This document shows positions 41,336 to 51,138 of a stretch of DNA of 64,000 nt, piece after piece. Each line of letters opens with the position of its first letter. The stretch's first letter is position 1. Origin of the DNA: Oscillospiraceae bacterium (GTDB lineage: Bacteria > Bacillota > Clostridia > Oscillospirales > Oscillospiraceae). Under the pieces are notes generated by a model. The model ran no database searches. It was given only the letters and a program-made list of their open reading frames with translations, and was not told the DNA's origin. Both the position numbers and the translations under genes were made by a program. The DNA lies in assembly GCA_015067495.1 (NCBI GenBank), contig SVMI01000001.1:248001-312000 (forward strand), in the 5' to 3' direction.

Positions 41336-43423
41336 ATGCTTATGTTGGAACTTTTAGCGCCTGCCGGCTCGATGGAAGCACTGCGCGCCGCCGTTCAAAA
41401 CGGCGCGGATGCGGTGTACCTTGGGAGCGGCACGTTTAATGCCCGTCAGGGCGCAAAGAATTTTACGCCTCAGATGCTGACTGAGGCTGTCAAATACTGC
41501 CATGTCCGGGGTGTCGCGGTGCATCTGACCCTGAATACCCTCGTGTCCGACCGGGAGATCACCGAGGTCTGCTCCCTGATCCGCAACGCTGCCATCAGCA
41601 ATGTGGACGCGTTTATCGTGCAGGATCTGGGGGTTGTGGCACTTTGCAAGCAGATCGCCCCCCACATTCCCATCCACGGCTCTACCCAGATGTCCGTCCA
41701 CTCTCTGCCGGGCGTGCTGTTTTGCGCGGCGATGGGTCTGACCCGTGTGGTACTCAGCCGGGAGCTGAGCCGGGACAATATCCGTTACATCACTCAAAAT
41801 TCTCCCATTGAGATCGAGGTCTTCGGTCACGGCGCGCTTTGCATGTGCTATTCCGGGCAGTGCTATCTGTCCGCCGCCATCGGCGGTCGCTCCGGCAACC
41901 GGGGTCGCTGCGCTCAGCCCTGCCGGCAGAAATACGGCTACGGCCGCGTGGACAATCACTATCCCCTGAGCCTGAAGGACAACTGCCTGCTGGAGCATCT
42001 GCAGGAGCTTGACCGAATGGGTGTGGCATCGCTGAAGCTGGAGGGTCGCATGAAGCGCCCGGAATATGTGGCGGCTGTGACGAATGTCTACCGCCGCGCC
42101 CTGAACGGCGAGCCGGTTTCCGATGATATGCTGGAGACCCTCAATGCCGCCTTCAACCGTCAGGGCTTTACCGACGGCTACTACACCGGCAACACCGGCA
42201 GCTCCATGTTCGGTGTCCGGGAGGATAAGTATGACGATGCCCGCTGGCTTTCTCAGATCCGCTCATCCTACGAAACCACCGAAAATCCGCTGGTAGAGGT
42301 TGCGATGCATGTGGTCATCACCCGCAAGGAGACCTCTTTGACCGTCACAGACGGTCAGGGGCGCCGCTGTCACGTGGAGGGTCCGGCTGCGGAGCTTGCC
42401 CGCACCACGCCTCTGACGGAGGATGTCCTTCGCATCCGCCTTTCCAAAATGGGCGGCACGCCCTACCGCTGCGGCGCATTTTCCGCCGAGGTGGAGGAGG
42501 GCTTGACCATCGCTGCCGCGGCGGTCAATGCCATGCGCCGGGATGCGTTGAGCCAGCTGACCGCCCTGCGGGCAAGACGGGATACCCCCATGCTGCGCAG
42601 ACCTGAAAAGCTCGTCCGTTTCTCCGGCAAAAAGGATTCTCCCGCGCCGGTCATTCAGGTGACGAACAAGGAACAGATCACCGACAAGCTCCTTCGGATG
42701 AAGCCGGAGGCACTGTACGTGCCGCTGCACATTCTTGCGCAGGATCCTCTTTTCTGCCATGAGCTGAACCGCAAGGTCAAGGTCACGGCGGTATTGCCCC
42801 GCATCGTCCACGACCATGAGATGCCCCGACTGAAGGAACAGCTGCGTGTTGTCCGGGAGATGGGCGTCCGGGATGTACTTTGCGGCAATCTGGGCTTGCT
42901 GCTGCCCGTTCGGGAGATGGGGATGCGCATCCGGGGCGACTATGGCTTGAATCTTTACAATTCCGGCTCAGTCAATCTGATGCGTGAGCTGCAGCTCAAG
43001 AGTGCCACGCTGAGCTTTGAGATGACGCTGGCGCAGATCCGGGATGTGTCCAAGGCAGTACCCTGCGAGATCCTCGCCTACGGAAGACTTCCTCTGATGG
43101 TCACGGAAAACTGCCTGCTCCGGGGTCGCACCGGCAGCTGCAGCTGCAATCTGTCGCTGGGCAGGCTGGTGGATCGCACCGGCGCGGAGTTCCCCATCAT
43201 CAAGGACGGTGACAACTGCCGCAGCATCCTGCTCAACGGCAAGAAGCTCAACTGGCTGGACCGCCAGAAGGATCTGGATCGTCTGGGTCTGTGGGCGATC
43301 CGTCTGTATTTCACCACCGAAAGCCCCCGGGAAGTGGACAATGTCCTTGCCGCTTATCTCGACCCGCCGCCCTTTGATCCCGGCGCGTCCACCCGCGGTC
43401 TTTACCTGCGGGGTCTTGAATAA
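41336..43423 (+). CDS. U32 family peptidase (with DUF3656-like C-terminal part)
   Basis: The 695-residue protein has the U32 signature in the first half: LELLAPAGSMEALRAA, AVYLGSGTFNARQGAKNF, VFGHGALCMCYSGQCYLSA and GRCAQPCRQKYGY with the conserved Cys. Long U32 proteins of this shape are now linked to RNA hydroxylation (TrhP/RlhA-type) rather than collagen cutting; the exact reaction here is inferred. A second half with DUF3656 and a Cys-rich CLLRGRTGSCSCNLS segment follows. GGAGAG fits the ATG at 41336. Confidence 0.87.
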   Translation: MLMLELLAPAGSMEALRAAVQNGADAVYLGSGTFNARQGAKNFTPQMLTEAVKYCHVRGVAVHLTLNTLVSDREITEVCSLIRNAAISNVDAFIVQDLGVVALCKQIAPHIPIHGSTQMSVHSLPGVLFCAAMGLTRVVLSRELSRDNIRYITQNSPIEIEVFGHGALCMCYSGQCYLSAAIGGRSGNRGRCAQPCRQKYGYGRVDNHYPLSLKDNCLLEHLQELDRMGVASLKLEGRMKRPEYVAAVTNVYRRALNGEPVSDDMLETLNAAFNRQGFTDGYYTGNTGSSMFGVREDKYDDARWLSQIRSSYETTENPLVEVAMHVVITRKETSLTVTDGQGRRCHVEGPAAELARTTPLTEDVLRIRLSKMGGTPYRCGAFSAEVEEGLTIAAAAVNAMRRDALSQLTALRARRDTPMLRRPEKLVRFSGKKDSPAPVIQVTNKEQITDKLLRMKPEALYVPLHILAQDPLFCHELNRKVKVTAVLPRIVHDHEMPRLKEQLRVVREMGVRDVLCGNLGLLLPVREMGMRIRGDYGLNLYNSGSVNLMRELQLKSATLSFEMTLAQIRDVSKAVPCEILAYGRLPLMVTENCLLRGRTGSCSCNLSLGRLVDRTGAEFPIIKDGDNCRSILLNGKKLNWLDRQKDLDRLGLWAIRLYFTTESPREVDNVLAAYLDPPPFDPGASTRGLYLRGLE

Positions 43424-43442
43424 TCCGAAAGGAAATGTCTTT

Positions 43443-44006
43443 ATGCAGATCGTTCTCGCGTCCCAGTCTCCCCGTCGGCAGGAGCTGCTGGGGCTTCTGA
43501 AAAAGCCTTTTCAGATCCGCGTTGCCGACATTGACGAAACCATCGACACGGCATGTGCGCCCTATGACGAGGTGGCGCGGCTGAGCCGCGGCAAGGCGTT
43601 GGCGATCCCCCGTGATCGTGACGAGCTGGTCATCGCCGCCGATACCATCGTGGTCTGTGACGGGAAGGTGCTGGGAAAGCCCCATTCCCATGAGGAGGCA
43701 AAGGCGATGCTTTCCATGCTCTCCGGCCGCGCCCATCAGGTGATGACGGGCGTGACGGTCTTGCTGGGCGAGCAGCTGATCTCCCATACCGAGGTGACGG
43801 ATGTGCATTTCCGCACCCTTTCCCACAAGGAGATCGATGCCTATGTGGAAAGCGGCGAGCCTATGGACAAAGCCGGTGCCTACGGCATTCAGGGCGGTGC
43901 GGCACTGTTTGTGGAAGGCATCGCGGGAGATTATTACAATGTGGTCGGACTTCCGGTCTGCCGGCTGCAGCAAATGCTGAAGGAAATGGCACCGGAGCTG
44001 TTTTGA
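43443..44006 (+). CDS. maf: Maf-type nucleotide pyrophosphatase
   Basis: The 187-residue protein starts MQIVLASQSPRRQELLGLL, with VIAADTIVVCDGKVLGKP and GEPMDKAGAYGIQGGAALFV, the Maf hallmarks. It removes modified or non-canonical dTTP/UTP-type nucleotides and is tied to division control. AAAGGAAA lies before the ATG. First gene of the shape cluster. Confidence 0.93.
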   Translation: MQIVLASQSPRRQELLGLLKKPFQIRVADIDETIDTACAPYDEVARLSRGKALAIPRDRDELVIAADTIVVCDGKVLGKPHSHEEAKAMLSMLSGRAHQVMTGVTVLLGEQLISHTEVTDVHFRTLSHKEIDAYVESGEPMDKAGAYGIQGGAALFVEGIAGDYYNVVGLPVCRLQQMLKEMAPELF

Positions 44007-44015
44007 GGAGTTATT

Positions 44016-44846
44016 ATGAGGCATTTTTTCACCAGAAAAGTAAAGATCGTGCTGATCATTGCATTGCTGGTCACGGCAGGACTGGCGGTGGCTACAAATC
44101 TGATGGGGGTGACGGTGGGAGATCTGTTTGTGCAGACCATCCTGACCCCTTTGCGCACCGGCGCCAGCGCGCTGACGGATCGGGCGGAGAAGCTTTACGA
44201 CTATATTTTTGAATACGAGAAGCTGGCGGCAGAGAATGCGGCACTGCGGGAGGAGCTTTCCCAGATGCGTGACGATTCCCGGGACGCCGCCTCCATCAAG
44301 CGGGAAAACGACCGCCTGCGGGAGCTTCTGCAGCTGAAAAAGGAGCATGAGGACTACGAATTGGTGGATGCCTACATCATCACGTGGGACAGCAACGAAT
44401 GGTCTAAGTCCTTTACCATCAACCGGGGAACGTCTTCGGGTATCGAAGCGGGCATGTGTGCCATCACCGAAAGCGGTGAGGTGGTGGGCATGGTCACCGA
44501 GGCAGGCAGCAATTATGCCAAGGTCAAGACGGTGCTGGATTCCTCCCTGGACATCAGTGCCCTGATCGCCACCTCCGGCTACAGCGGCATGGTTCGCGGC
44601 GGTTACGCAACAGGCTTCGACGGGATGCTTCGGATGGATTACCTGCCCTCCGGCGCAGTCATCCGCAACAACGATCAGGTGGTCACCGCCGGCTCGACGG
44701 TGTATCCCCGCAATCTGATCCTCGGCTATATCGTGGACGCAGGCATCAACGACAACGGCATCGCCAAGTACGCCGTTCTGGAGCCTGCGGCTGACATTGA
44801 CGCACTGGAGCAGGTGTTTATCCTTACGGACTTCAATATGGAGTAA
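44016..44846 (+). CDS. mreC: Rod shape-determining protein MreC
   Basis: The 276-residue protein has one membrane segment (residues ~8-27), a coiled coil (about 60-110, EKLAAENAALREELSQM) and a periplasmic-side beta domain (VDAYIITWDSNEWSKSFTINRG). It scaffolds the elongasome and activates PBP2. GAGGAG precedes the ATG. Confidence 0.92.
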   Translation: MRHFFTRKVKIVLIIALLVTAGLAVATNLMGVTVGDLFVQTILTPLRTGASALTDRAEKLYDYIFEYEKLAAENAALREELSQMRDDSRDAASIKRENDRLRELLQLKKEHEDYELVDAYIITWDSNEWSKSFTINRGTSSGIEAGMCAITESGEVVGMVTEAGSNYAKVKTVLDSSLDISALIATSGYSGMVRGGYATGFDGMLRMDYLPSGAVIRNNDQVVTAGSTVYPRNLILGYIVDAGINDNGIAKYAVLEPAADIDALEQVFILTDFNME

Positions 44847-44849
44847 GCT

Positions 44850-45437
44850 ATGTTATTTTTTCGACGCAAACACGAATTTAAGCCCGACCGAACGGAGCCG
44901 GGCGCGCTGAAAAAGCTCTATCTGACCCGTTTGCAGCGGCTGCATCTGCTGAAGTGGTCGCTGATGGGGCTGATGCTTCTGATGCTGTCGCTGCTGCAGG
45001 ATGCAGTGCTGTCGCGCATCAGCATTTACGGCGCGACCTTTGATCTGGTTGCCTGCGGTATTTTGCTCGGCTGTATGTTTTTTCAGCCGGATACTGCCGC
45101 GGTTTTTGCGCTGATCAGCTCCATCGTCTACTATTTTTCGGGTACAGCCCCGGGCGTGTTCAGCATCGCGCTGCTGACGGCGTTGGGCGTGCTGATCTGC
45201 ATTTTCCGCCGCAGCTATCTGCGGTGGTGCTTCAGCACCACGTTTATCTGCGCCGGCATCGGATTGATGATATATAAAATGGCGATTTTTGTCATCGGTC
45301 TGTTTTTGAGCAATATCACCTTTGACCGCATCGGCGCCTTTGCCATCAGCGGCTTGCTGTCGGCAGCGGTGATCCCTGCCCTTTATCCCATTTTGACCGC
45401 CATCAGCAACATCGGAGGCGAAGCATGGAAAGAATAA
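44850..45437 (+). CDS. mreD: Rod shape-determining protein MreD
   Basis: The 195-residue protein has a short basic N-terminus and five to six membrane segments (WSLMGLMLLMLSLLQDAV, LVACGILLGCMFF and others). It starts three bases after mreC and overlaps the next gene. Family assignment relies on context as much as on sequence. mreB is not here. Confidence 0.85.
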   Translation: MLFFRRKHEFKPDRTEPGALKKLYLTRLQRLHLLKWSLMGLMLLMLSLLQDAVLSRISIYGATFDLVACGILLGCMFFQPDTAAVFALISSIVYYFSGTAPGVFSIALLTALGVLICIFRRSYLRWCFSTTFICAGIGLMIYKMAIFVIGLFLSNITFDRIGAFAISGLLSAAVIPALYPILTAISNIGGEAWKE

Positions 45438-47548
45438 CCCGCGGACGCATGACCTTTTTGCTGGTCTGCTTTTGTCTGATCATCGGCGTTTTCGCGCTGC
45501 ATCTTTACAATCTGCAGATCGTGGAGCCGGGCGGCGATACGGACAATGTTAAAAAATTCTATACCGTCACCCGTGTGAAGGCTGCCCGGGGCGATATTCT
45601 CGACCGCAACGGAAACGTTTTGGTGACCAACCGTGCAACCTATGATCTGGTTTTTAATCACTTCGTCATCGTCAGCACGGAAAAAACCAACGACCATCTG
45701 CTGCGCCTTGTGGACAAGTGCCGGGAGCTGGGCGTGGAGTATCAGGATCATTTCCCCATCTCCACCGAAGCACCCTTTCGGTATACCCTGAGTGAGCTGC
45801 CCTCTTCTTGGCAGGGGTATTTTCAGGCATATCTGCCTGCGGTGGCGGGGGGTCTGGACTCGGATATTTCCGCCCCGGTGCTGATGCGCACCCTGCGGGA
45901 ATATTACGGCATTCCTGATAGCTGGACGGATGTGGATGCCCGTGCGGTCATCGGCATCCGCTATGAGCTGAGATTGCGGCAGGATCTGACCAATCTGCCC
46001 AACTATGTCTTTATCGAGGACGTGGACAACCGCACCTTGGCGGGTATTCTGGAGCTGGGTATTCCGGGACTGAGAACGGAAGAATCCATGGTGCGTGTTT
46101 ACAACACAGAGTACGGCGCGCATATCCTCGGTTATATCGGTCAGATGACCCGGGATCAGTGGGATAACATCTATAAAAATGAAAAAGGCTACGAAATGGA
46201 TGCGCTGGTGGGTCAGAGCGGCTTTGAGGAAGCCTTTGAGGAATATCTCCACGGCATTGACGGCTACCGGGTGGATGTCACCGCCGTGGACGGAACGCTT
46301 CTGGATCAGTATTATCAAAAAGACCCCATTACCGGCGAGGAACGGCGTCCCCAGTCCGGCAAAAACGTAGAGCTGACCATCGATCTGAATATGCAGACCA
46401 CAGCGGAGGAGCATCTTGACTCCCTGATCAATGGGCTGCGCAACACCGTGGACGATACCCCTGACGACGGCAAAATCCCCGACGGCTCGGACATCGAGGG
46501 CGGCGCGGTGGTGGTACTGGATGTGAAAACAGGTCAGGTTCTGGCATGCGCCAGCTATCCGACCTACAATCTGTCCACCTTCCGTGAGGATTGGGAGGAG
46601 CTGAAGGATGCGGAGTTTGCGCCCCTTTTCAACCGGGCACTGCAAGCACCCTACGTTCCCGGCTCTACCTATAAGATGGCGATGATCGTTGCGGCGATGA
46701 ATGACGGCATCGTCACCCCAACCACCACCATCCGGGACAAGGGCGTCTATGATAAGTACGCGGGCTTTGATCCGAAATGTCTCTACTGGAGCAAGCATGG
46801 CTTGACCCACGGCGAGGTCACCGGCTCTTTTGCGCTGTGCGTGTCCTGCAACTACTATTTCTACGACATCGCTGACCGCATCAACTGGAATATCGTGGAC
46901 GAGACCGCGAAAAATCTCGGCTTGGGCGAGGCGACGGGTGTGGAGCTGTTTGAACGCATCGGCTACCGCGCCAATGCGGAGACAAAGAAGCTGCTGTATA
47001 AGGACGATCCCGACCGCAACGGCTGGTATCCTGCTGACCGGATCGTGGCATCCATCGGTCAGTCCGACAACCGCTTTACCCCCATGCAGCTTTGCGTGTA
47101 CACCTCGGTGCTGGCAAACCGCGGCACCCGCTACAAGTCCACCTTCCTGAACCGGGTGGTGTCTTCTGACTATCAGAAGCTGGAGTATGTCAACGAGCCG
47201 GTGATCCTCAGCCAGTTCCACATCTCCGATAATGCCTACAAAGCTTACACCCAAGGCATGTGGGATGTGGTGCATCACGAGAGAGGAACGGCGCACCTGA
47301 TTTTGGGGGACTATCCCATTGACGTTGCCGCCAAGACCGGCACTGCCGAAACGGATTCCGGCGGCTCTGACAACGGTGCGTTCGTCTGCTACGCGCCCTT
47401 TGACGATCCCCAGATCGCCATCGCCGTCTATGGCGAAAAGGCAGGTCACGGCTCTACCATGGGTCAGATCGCCAAGGCGCTGCTGGATACCTATTTTGAA
47501 TCCGAGATCGTCGGCGACATCTACACCGGCGAAAATGAAGTGAGTTGA
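45425..47548 (+). CDS. mrdA: Penicillin-binding protein 2 (elongasome transpeptidase)
   Basis: The 707-residue class B PBP has a membrane anchor (MTFLLVCFCLIIGVFAL), a pedestal domain (RGDILDRNGNVLVTN) and the transpeptidase with PGSTYKM (catalytic Ser in SxxK), SCN in LCVSCNYYF and KTGTAE. It cross-links side-wall peptidoglycan, switched on by MreC. GGAGG supports the start, inside mreD. Confidence 0.93.
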   Translation: MERITRGRMTFLLVCFCLIIGVFALHLYNLQIVEPGGDTDNVKKFYTVTRVKAARGDILDRNGNVLVTNRATYDLVFNHFVIVSTEKTNDHLLRLVDKCRELGVEYQDHFPISTEAPFRYTLSELPSSWQGYFQAYLPAVAGGLDSDISAPVLMRTLREYYGIPDSWTDVDARAVIGIRYELRLRQDLTNLPNYVFIEDVDNRTLAGILELGIPGLRTEESMVRVYNTEYGAHILGYIGQMTRDQWDNIYKNEKGYEMDALVGQSGFEEAFEEYLHGIDGYRVDVTAVDGTLLDQYYQKDPITGEERRPQSGKNVELTIDLNMQTTAEEHLDSLINGLRNTVDDTPDDGKIPDGSDIEGGAVVVLDVKTGQVLACASYPTYNLSTFREDWEELKDAEFAPLFNRALQAPYVPGSTYKMAMIVAAMNDGIVTPTTTIRDKGVYDKYAGFDPKCLYWSKHGLTHGEVTGSFALCVSCNYYFYDIADRINWNIVDETAKNLGLGEATGVELFERIGYRANAETKKLLYKDDPDRNGWYPADRIVASIGQSDNRFTPMQLCVYTSVLANRGTRYKSTFLNRVVSSDYQKLEYVNEPVILSQFHISDNAYKAYTQGMWDVVHHERGTAHLILGDYPIDVAAKTGTAETDSGGSDNGAFVCYAPFDDPQIAIAVYGEKAGHGSTMGQIAKALLDTYFESEIVGDIYTGENEVS

Positions 47549-47555
47549 ATTGTAG

Positions 47556-47591
47556 AACGGGTCTGCCGCAGCTGCGGCAGACCCGTTTTTT
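47556..47591 (+). terminator. Rho-independent terminator of the shape cluster
   Basis: AACGGGTCTGCCGCA and its full complement form a 15-bp stem followed by TTTTT. Confidence 0.85.
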
Positions 47592-47611
47592 GTAAACATC
47601 TAAACCATCAT

Positions 47612-47720
47612 GTCATCGCGAGGAGCGCAGCGACGCGGCGATCTCCCGGAACAACGTTACAATTTGGTACGCAGTGGCAGGAGATTGCCACGTCACCCCT
47701 ACGGGGTTCCTCGCAATGAC
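47612..47720. repeat. Dispersed GTCATTGCGAGG repeat, copy 2
   Basis: Starts GTCATCGCGAGGAGC and ends CCTCGCAATGAC, with GGCAGGAGATTGCCACGTC inside, inverted relative to copy 1. Confidence 0.7.
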
Positions 47721-47741
47721 AGAATGACCCTCACAGTTTTC

Positions 47742-48419
47742 TTATTCCGGGGGGAAGCACAGATAGGTCTTTCCCGGTTGGGGCTGCACTCCCCGCAGCA
47801 GCGCCAGCTGGCTGACGGTGACAAAGCGGAAGCCGTCCTTTTGCAGCCGGTCGATGATTGCCAGCGCCGCATCCACAGAGGAGTCTGAAAGGTCGTGGAG
47901 CAATATCACATCCCCGTCCCGCACCTGCGAGATCACCGCCGTTTCCACCGCGAGGGCGTCGTGTACCGCCCAGTCCCGGGGATCCACAGACCATGTCAGG
48001 ATGGAAAGACCTTCTTGCCGGGCGATCTGTCCCACAAGCTGATTTTCACTGCCGCCCGGGGGACGCAGAAAGGCAGGGCGGCAGCCCTCCGGCAGCAGCT
48101 TTCGTGTCTTTTCGATCTCCTGATGCAGCTCGTAGGCGGACATGTTCGCCATGTTTCGGTGGCTGTAGCCGTGCAGACCGATCTCATGACCGCTGGCGTA
48201 AATTTTTTTGGCAAGAGTGGGATAGATCTCCAGCCGGTAGCCACAGAGCAAAAAGGTCGCCTGCACATCCCGCTGCTCCAGCCCGTCCAGCAGCCGGCGG
48301 GTAAACCGCCCGGAGGGGCCGTCGTCGAAGGTTAGCGCCACATAGCGCGCCTCCTCTGCCCGGGCAGGCAGGCACCCAAGCAGAAAAATGCACAATAGGA
48401 TCAGAAAAAATCGCCGCAT
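47742..48419 (-). CDS. Polysaccharide deacetylase (NodB-domain), exported
   Basis: The 225-residue protein has a signal peptide (FFLILLCIFLLGCLPARA) and the NodB motifs LTFDDGP, HEIGLHGYSH (metal His) and FLRPPGG, then LTWSVDPRDW and VILLHDLSD. It likely removes acetyl groups from cell-wall glycan, perhaps in the spore cortex; the target is not shown. Confidence 0.9.
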   Translation of the reverse strand: MRRFFLILLCIFLLGCLPARAEEARYVALTFDDGPSGRFTRRLLDGLEQRDVQATFLLCGYRLEIYPTLAKKIYASGHEIGLHGYSHRNMANMSAYELHQEIEKTRKLLPEGCRPAFLRPPGGSENQLVGQIARQEGLSILTWSVDPRDWAVHDALAVETAVISQVRDGDVILLHDLSDSSVDAALAIIDRLQKDGFRFVTVSQLALLRGVQPQPGKTYLCFPPE

Positions 48420-48491
48420 GTTGCGAAACCTCCCGGATAGGATTTGACGAGCCGGTCAAAATGGAGTATGATAACCTCGGAGGGATGGATC

Positions 48492-49292
48492 ATGGAACTG
48501 TATTGCCCCCTGTGCGGCAAGCACCTTTGCCGCGAGGATCGCACCTACCGCTGTGAAAACCGTCACAGCTTCGACATCGCCCGTCAGGGCTATGTAAATC
48601 TGCTGCCGGTGCAGCAGAAGCATTCCCTGCACCCCGGCGATACCCGGGAGCAGGTGGTTGCCCGCCGGGCATTTTTGAAGGAAGGCTTTTATCAGAGCAT
48701 TGTGGACGGGCTGATCGCGGAAGCAAAGGCTCTTGGCTGCGCCGGCCCGATTTTGGACGTGGGCTGCGGTGAGGGCTATTACAGCAGCCGCTTAGCCGGC
48801 GCGCTGGATGCGGAGCTGTTGGGTCTGGATATTTCCAAGGAAGCCGTCCGCTGCGCTGCGGGCAGCTATAAAAACGCCGCTTGGGTCTGCGCCACCGCAT
48901 CTCATTTGCCCGTTGGCGATGGCAGCGTCAAGCTGCTGACCAGTCTGTTTTCCCTGACACTTCCCGAGGAATTTCGTCGGGTTTTGGCGCGGGATGGCTA
49001 TTTCTTTCAGGTTTTGGCGGCACAGGATCACCTTTTGGGGTTGAAATCCATCATCTACCCGGAGCTTTTCCTGCGGGAGAAGGACTCTGTGCCGGAGCTT
49101 CCGGGGTTTGAATTGGTGAAATCTGTGCCGATCCGTTTCGAATTTACCGTCGAGGGCGAGATGGTGAAAAATCTTTTGAGCATGACGCCCCACGTCTATC
49201 GCATCAGCAAAGCCGGCGCACAGGCACTGGAAAACACCAGCCTGCTGACGGACACTGCCAGCTGCGTGCTGAACATTTACCGCGGTCTTTGA
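48492..49292 (+). CDS. rlmA: 23S rRNA (guanine-N1)-methyltransferase RlmA-type
   Basis: The 266-residue enzyme has an N-terminal zinc ribbon (YCPLCGKHLCREDRTYRCENRH, in part) and HSFDIARQGYVNLLP, a family hallmark, followed by the SAM motif ILDVGCGEGYYSS. It methylates hairpin 35 of 23S rRNA (G745 or G748). CGGAGG precedes the ATG at 48492. Confidence 0.9.
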   Translation: MELYCPLCGKHLCREDRTYRCENRHSFDIARQGYVNLLPVQQKHSLHPGDTREQVVARRAFLKEGFYQSIVDGLIAEAKALGCAGPILDVGCGEGYYSSRLAGALDAELLGLDISKEAVRCAAGSYKNAAWVCATASHLPVGDGSVKLLTSLFSLTLPEEFRRVLARDGYFFQVLAAQDHLLGLKSIIYPELFLREKDSVPELPGFELVKSVPIRFEFTVEGEMVKNLLSMTPHVYRISKAGAQALENTSLLTDTASCVLNIYRGL

Positions 49293-49297
49293 CCTGC

Positions 49298-49326
49298 TTT
49301 ACTTTTCCCTGAAATGCTGATATAAT
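49298..49326 (+). promoter_or_regulatory. Sigma-A-type promoter
   Basis: TTTACT, 17 bases, TATAAT, 29 bases before the CYTH gene. Confidence 0.6.
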
Positions 49327-49355
49327 GCATACAAATTCCGAAGGGAGCTGCGCCA

Positions 49356-49925
49356 ATGGGTCTGGAACTGGAACTGAAATATGCCGCGTCGCCGGAGGTT
49401 TTGCACGCCGTGGCGCAGGAATTGGGCGATTTTGCGCCCATCTCCATGGAAACCACCTATTTTGATACTGCCGATTACGCACTGTCATCGAAGAAAATGA
49501 CCCTGCGCCGCCGTTTTGAAAACGGCGTGTCCGTCTGCACCCTCAAGACACCTGCCGGCGGCTTCGCCCGGGGAGAATGGGATGCCCGGGCGGATTGGTC
49601 GGAAGAAACGGTACGTCAGCTTTTTGACGCAGCGGAAATCGAGCCGATCGCCTTTGACGGCTTGCAGATCGTCTGCGGCGCGCGGTTTACGCGGCTGGCA
49701 AAGACCGTCGAGCTTCCCGGCTGCACCGTGGAGCTGGCACTGGACGAGGGCATCCTCTTCGGCGGCGGGAGGGAAATTCCTCTGTGCGAACTGGAAGTGG
49801 AGCTGAAGGATGGGTCGCAGGATATGCTGCTGCGCTGGGCGACGGTGCTGGCGGCAAGGTATGGGCTTGCGCCTGAAAAAAAGAGCAAATTCAAGCGCGC
49901 AAGCGCGCTGGCAGCGGGGGAATGA
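49356..49925 (+). CDS. CYTH-domain protein (triphosphate tunnel enzyme)
   Basis: The 189-residue protein starts GLELELKYAA (ExExK), with TTYFDTADY, TLRRRFENG, CTLKTP and ELEVELKDG, the charged strands lining the CYTH tunnel. Such enzymes split tripolyphosphate or thiamine triphosphate. Substrate not known. It is followed by the exonuclease gene. Confidence 0.85.
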   Translation: MGLELELKYAASPEVLHAVAQELGDFAPISMETTYFDTADYALSSKKMTLRRRFENGVSVCTLKTPAGGFARGEWDARADWSEETVRQLFDAAEIEPIAFDGLQIVCGARFTRLAKTVELPGCTVELALDEGILFGGGREIPLCELEVELKDGSQDMLLRWATVLAARYGLAPEKKSKFKRASALAAGE

Positions 49926-49926
49926 C

Positions 49927-50613
49927 ATGAGCGATTTTGCCGCATTGTTTGAAAAATATGACCGTCTGGTGCTGTTTGACACGGAAACCACCGGTCTTGC
50001 CTTCTCCCGGGATGAGATCATCGAATTTGCCGCTGTGGTGGTGGAAAACCGCGACGGCAAGGCGACGGTGGTGCGGGAATATGACGAGCTGGTCAGCCTG
50101 ACCCCGGGAAACAGTGTTCCCCAGAACATTCAGGCACTGACGGGTATTTCAACGCAGGACATTTTGGAGCGTGGCGTTTCAAAGGCGCGGGTCTGCCGTG
50201 ACATTGCGGAAATGCTTGCCGGCAACACGCTGCTGCTTGCCTACAACGCCCATTTTGATTTGAGTTTTCTTTATTATATGCTGCTGCGGGACGGCGATCC
50301 GCTGATCCTGAAGGGCAAGGACAAGCTGGATCTTTTGACGGTCTACAAGGATCGCCGTTCCTATCCCCACAAGCTGTGCAACGCCATCGAAGCCTACGGA
50401 CTTTCAGATAAGGTGGTCAACTCCCACCGGGCGGTGGACGATGTGCTGGCGACGGTGGCGGTGATGGCTGCCATGGAGGAGGAGAAGAACGATCTTCTGT
50501 GTTATGTAAACCTATTTGGTTACAATCCCAAATACGGCATCGACGGCAAGCCCATCGGCTCGGTGACCTACAAGCCGCAGGGGTATGACCCCGCCCAGCC
50601 GCTGTACGCATAA
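49927..50613 (+). CDS. DEDDh 3'-5' exonuclease (DnaQ-like)
   Basis: The 228-residue protein has Exo I LFDTETTGL, Exo II AYNAHFDLSFL and Exo III HRAVDDVLA with the His of the DEDDh class. It resembles the epsilon subunit but is a stand-alone enzyme. The C-terminal tail (GYNPKYGIDGKPIGS) is an unknown extension. The start (MSDFAALF) is two bases past the CYTH stop. Confidence 0.88.
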   Translation: MSDFAALFEKYDRLVLFDTETTGLAFSRDEIIEFAAVVVENRDGKATVVREYDELVSLTPGNSVPQNIQALTGISTQDILERGVSKARVCRDIAEMLAGNTLLLAYNAHFDLSFLYYMLLRDGDPLILKGKDKLDLLTVYKDRRSYPHKLCNAIEAYGLSDKVVNSHRAVDDVLATVAVMAAMEEEKNDLLCYVNLFGYNPKYGIDGKPIGSVTYKPQGYDPAQPLYA

Positions 50614-50621
50614 GAATATTA

Positions 50622-50651
50622 CTGTAGGACGGGTGCTTGCTCCCGCCCTAG
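50622..50651. repeat. Short copy of the GTAGGGCGGG repeat
   Basis: CTGTAGGACGGGTGCTTGCT followed by CCCGCCCTAGG. Confidence 0.5.
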
Positions 50652-50694
50652 GATATCATTACGACAAAATAGCATAAAACTGGAGGAATTTATT

Positions 50695-51138
50695 ATGATC
50701 ATTTGCCCTTGGAGCGATATTTCCCGCTATGAATCCGTCATTCCCGGCTTGAAAGAAGCCATGGAAGCGGTCAAGACCATCGACTCCCTTGAGCCTGCCA
50801 CCTATCCGCTGCCCGGCTGCGGCGGTCGTATTCTGGTGCAGAAGAACACCACCAAGCCCGCTGAGGGCAGTCTGCTGGAAGCCCACAAGAACTTCCTTGA
50901 CATCCAGTACATCGTCGCCGGCGGCGAGACCATGGGCTGGGCACCCCTGAACACCCTGACCGAGGCAAAGCCCTACAATCCCGACAAGGACGTGTGGCAC
51001 TTTGACGGCGAGCGGGATTTCATGTTCGTCCGTCCCGGCTACTGCTATGTGGTCTATCCTGAGGATGCCCATCAGCCCGGCGTGCATCTGGACACCCCCA
51101 ATGACTACGTCAAGATGGTCATCAAGCTGCCCGTATGA
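50695..51138 (+). CDS. YhcH/YjgK/YiaL family protein
   Basis: A 147-residue cupin-like protein with LEAHKNFLDIQYIVAGGETMGW (in part), FMFVRPGYCYVVYPEDAHQPG and the closing VKMVIKLPV, all typical. Members accompany sialic-acid or sugar-acid use and may be anomerases. It overlaps the DUF89 gene by four bases. TGGAGG before the ATG. Confidence 0.88.
   Translation: MIICPWSDISRYESVIPGLKEAMEAVKTIDSLEPATYPLPGCGGRILVQKNTTKPAEGSLLEAHKNFLDIQYIVAGGETMGWAPLNTLTEAKPYNPDKDVWHFDGERDFMFVRPGYCYVVYPEDAHQPGVHLDTPNDYVKMVIKLPV

Noticed and set aside
45383-47599. 738-codon frame antisense to the PBP2 gene
   Set aside because: Shadow of a clear penicillin-binding protein; no ribosome binding site or domain.
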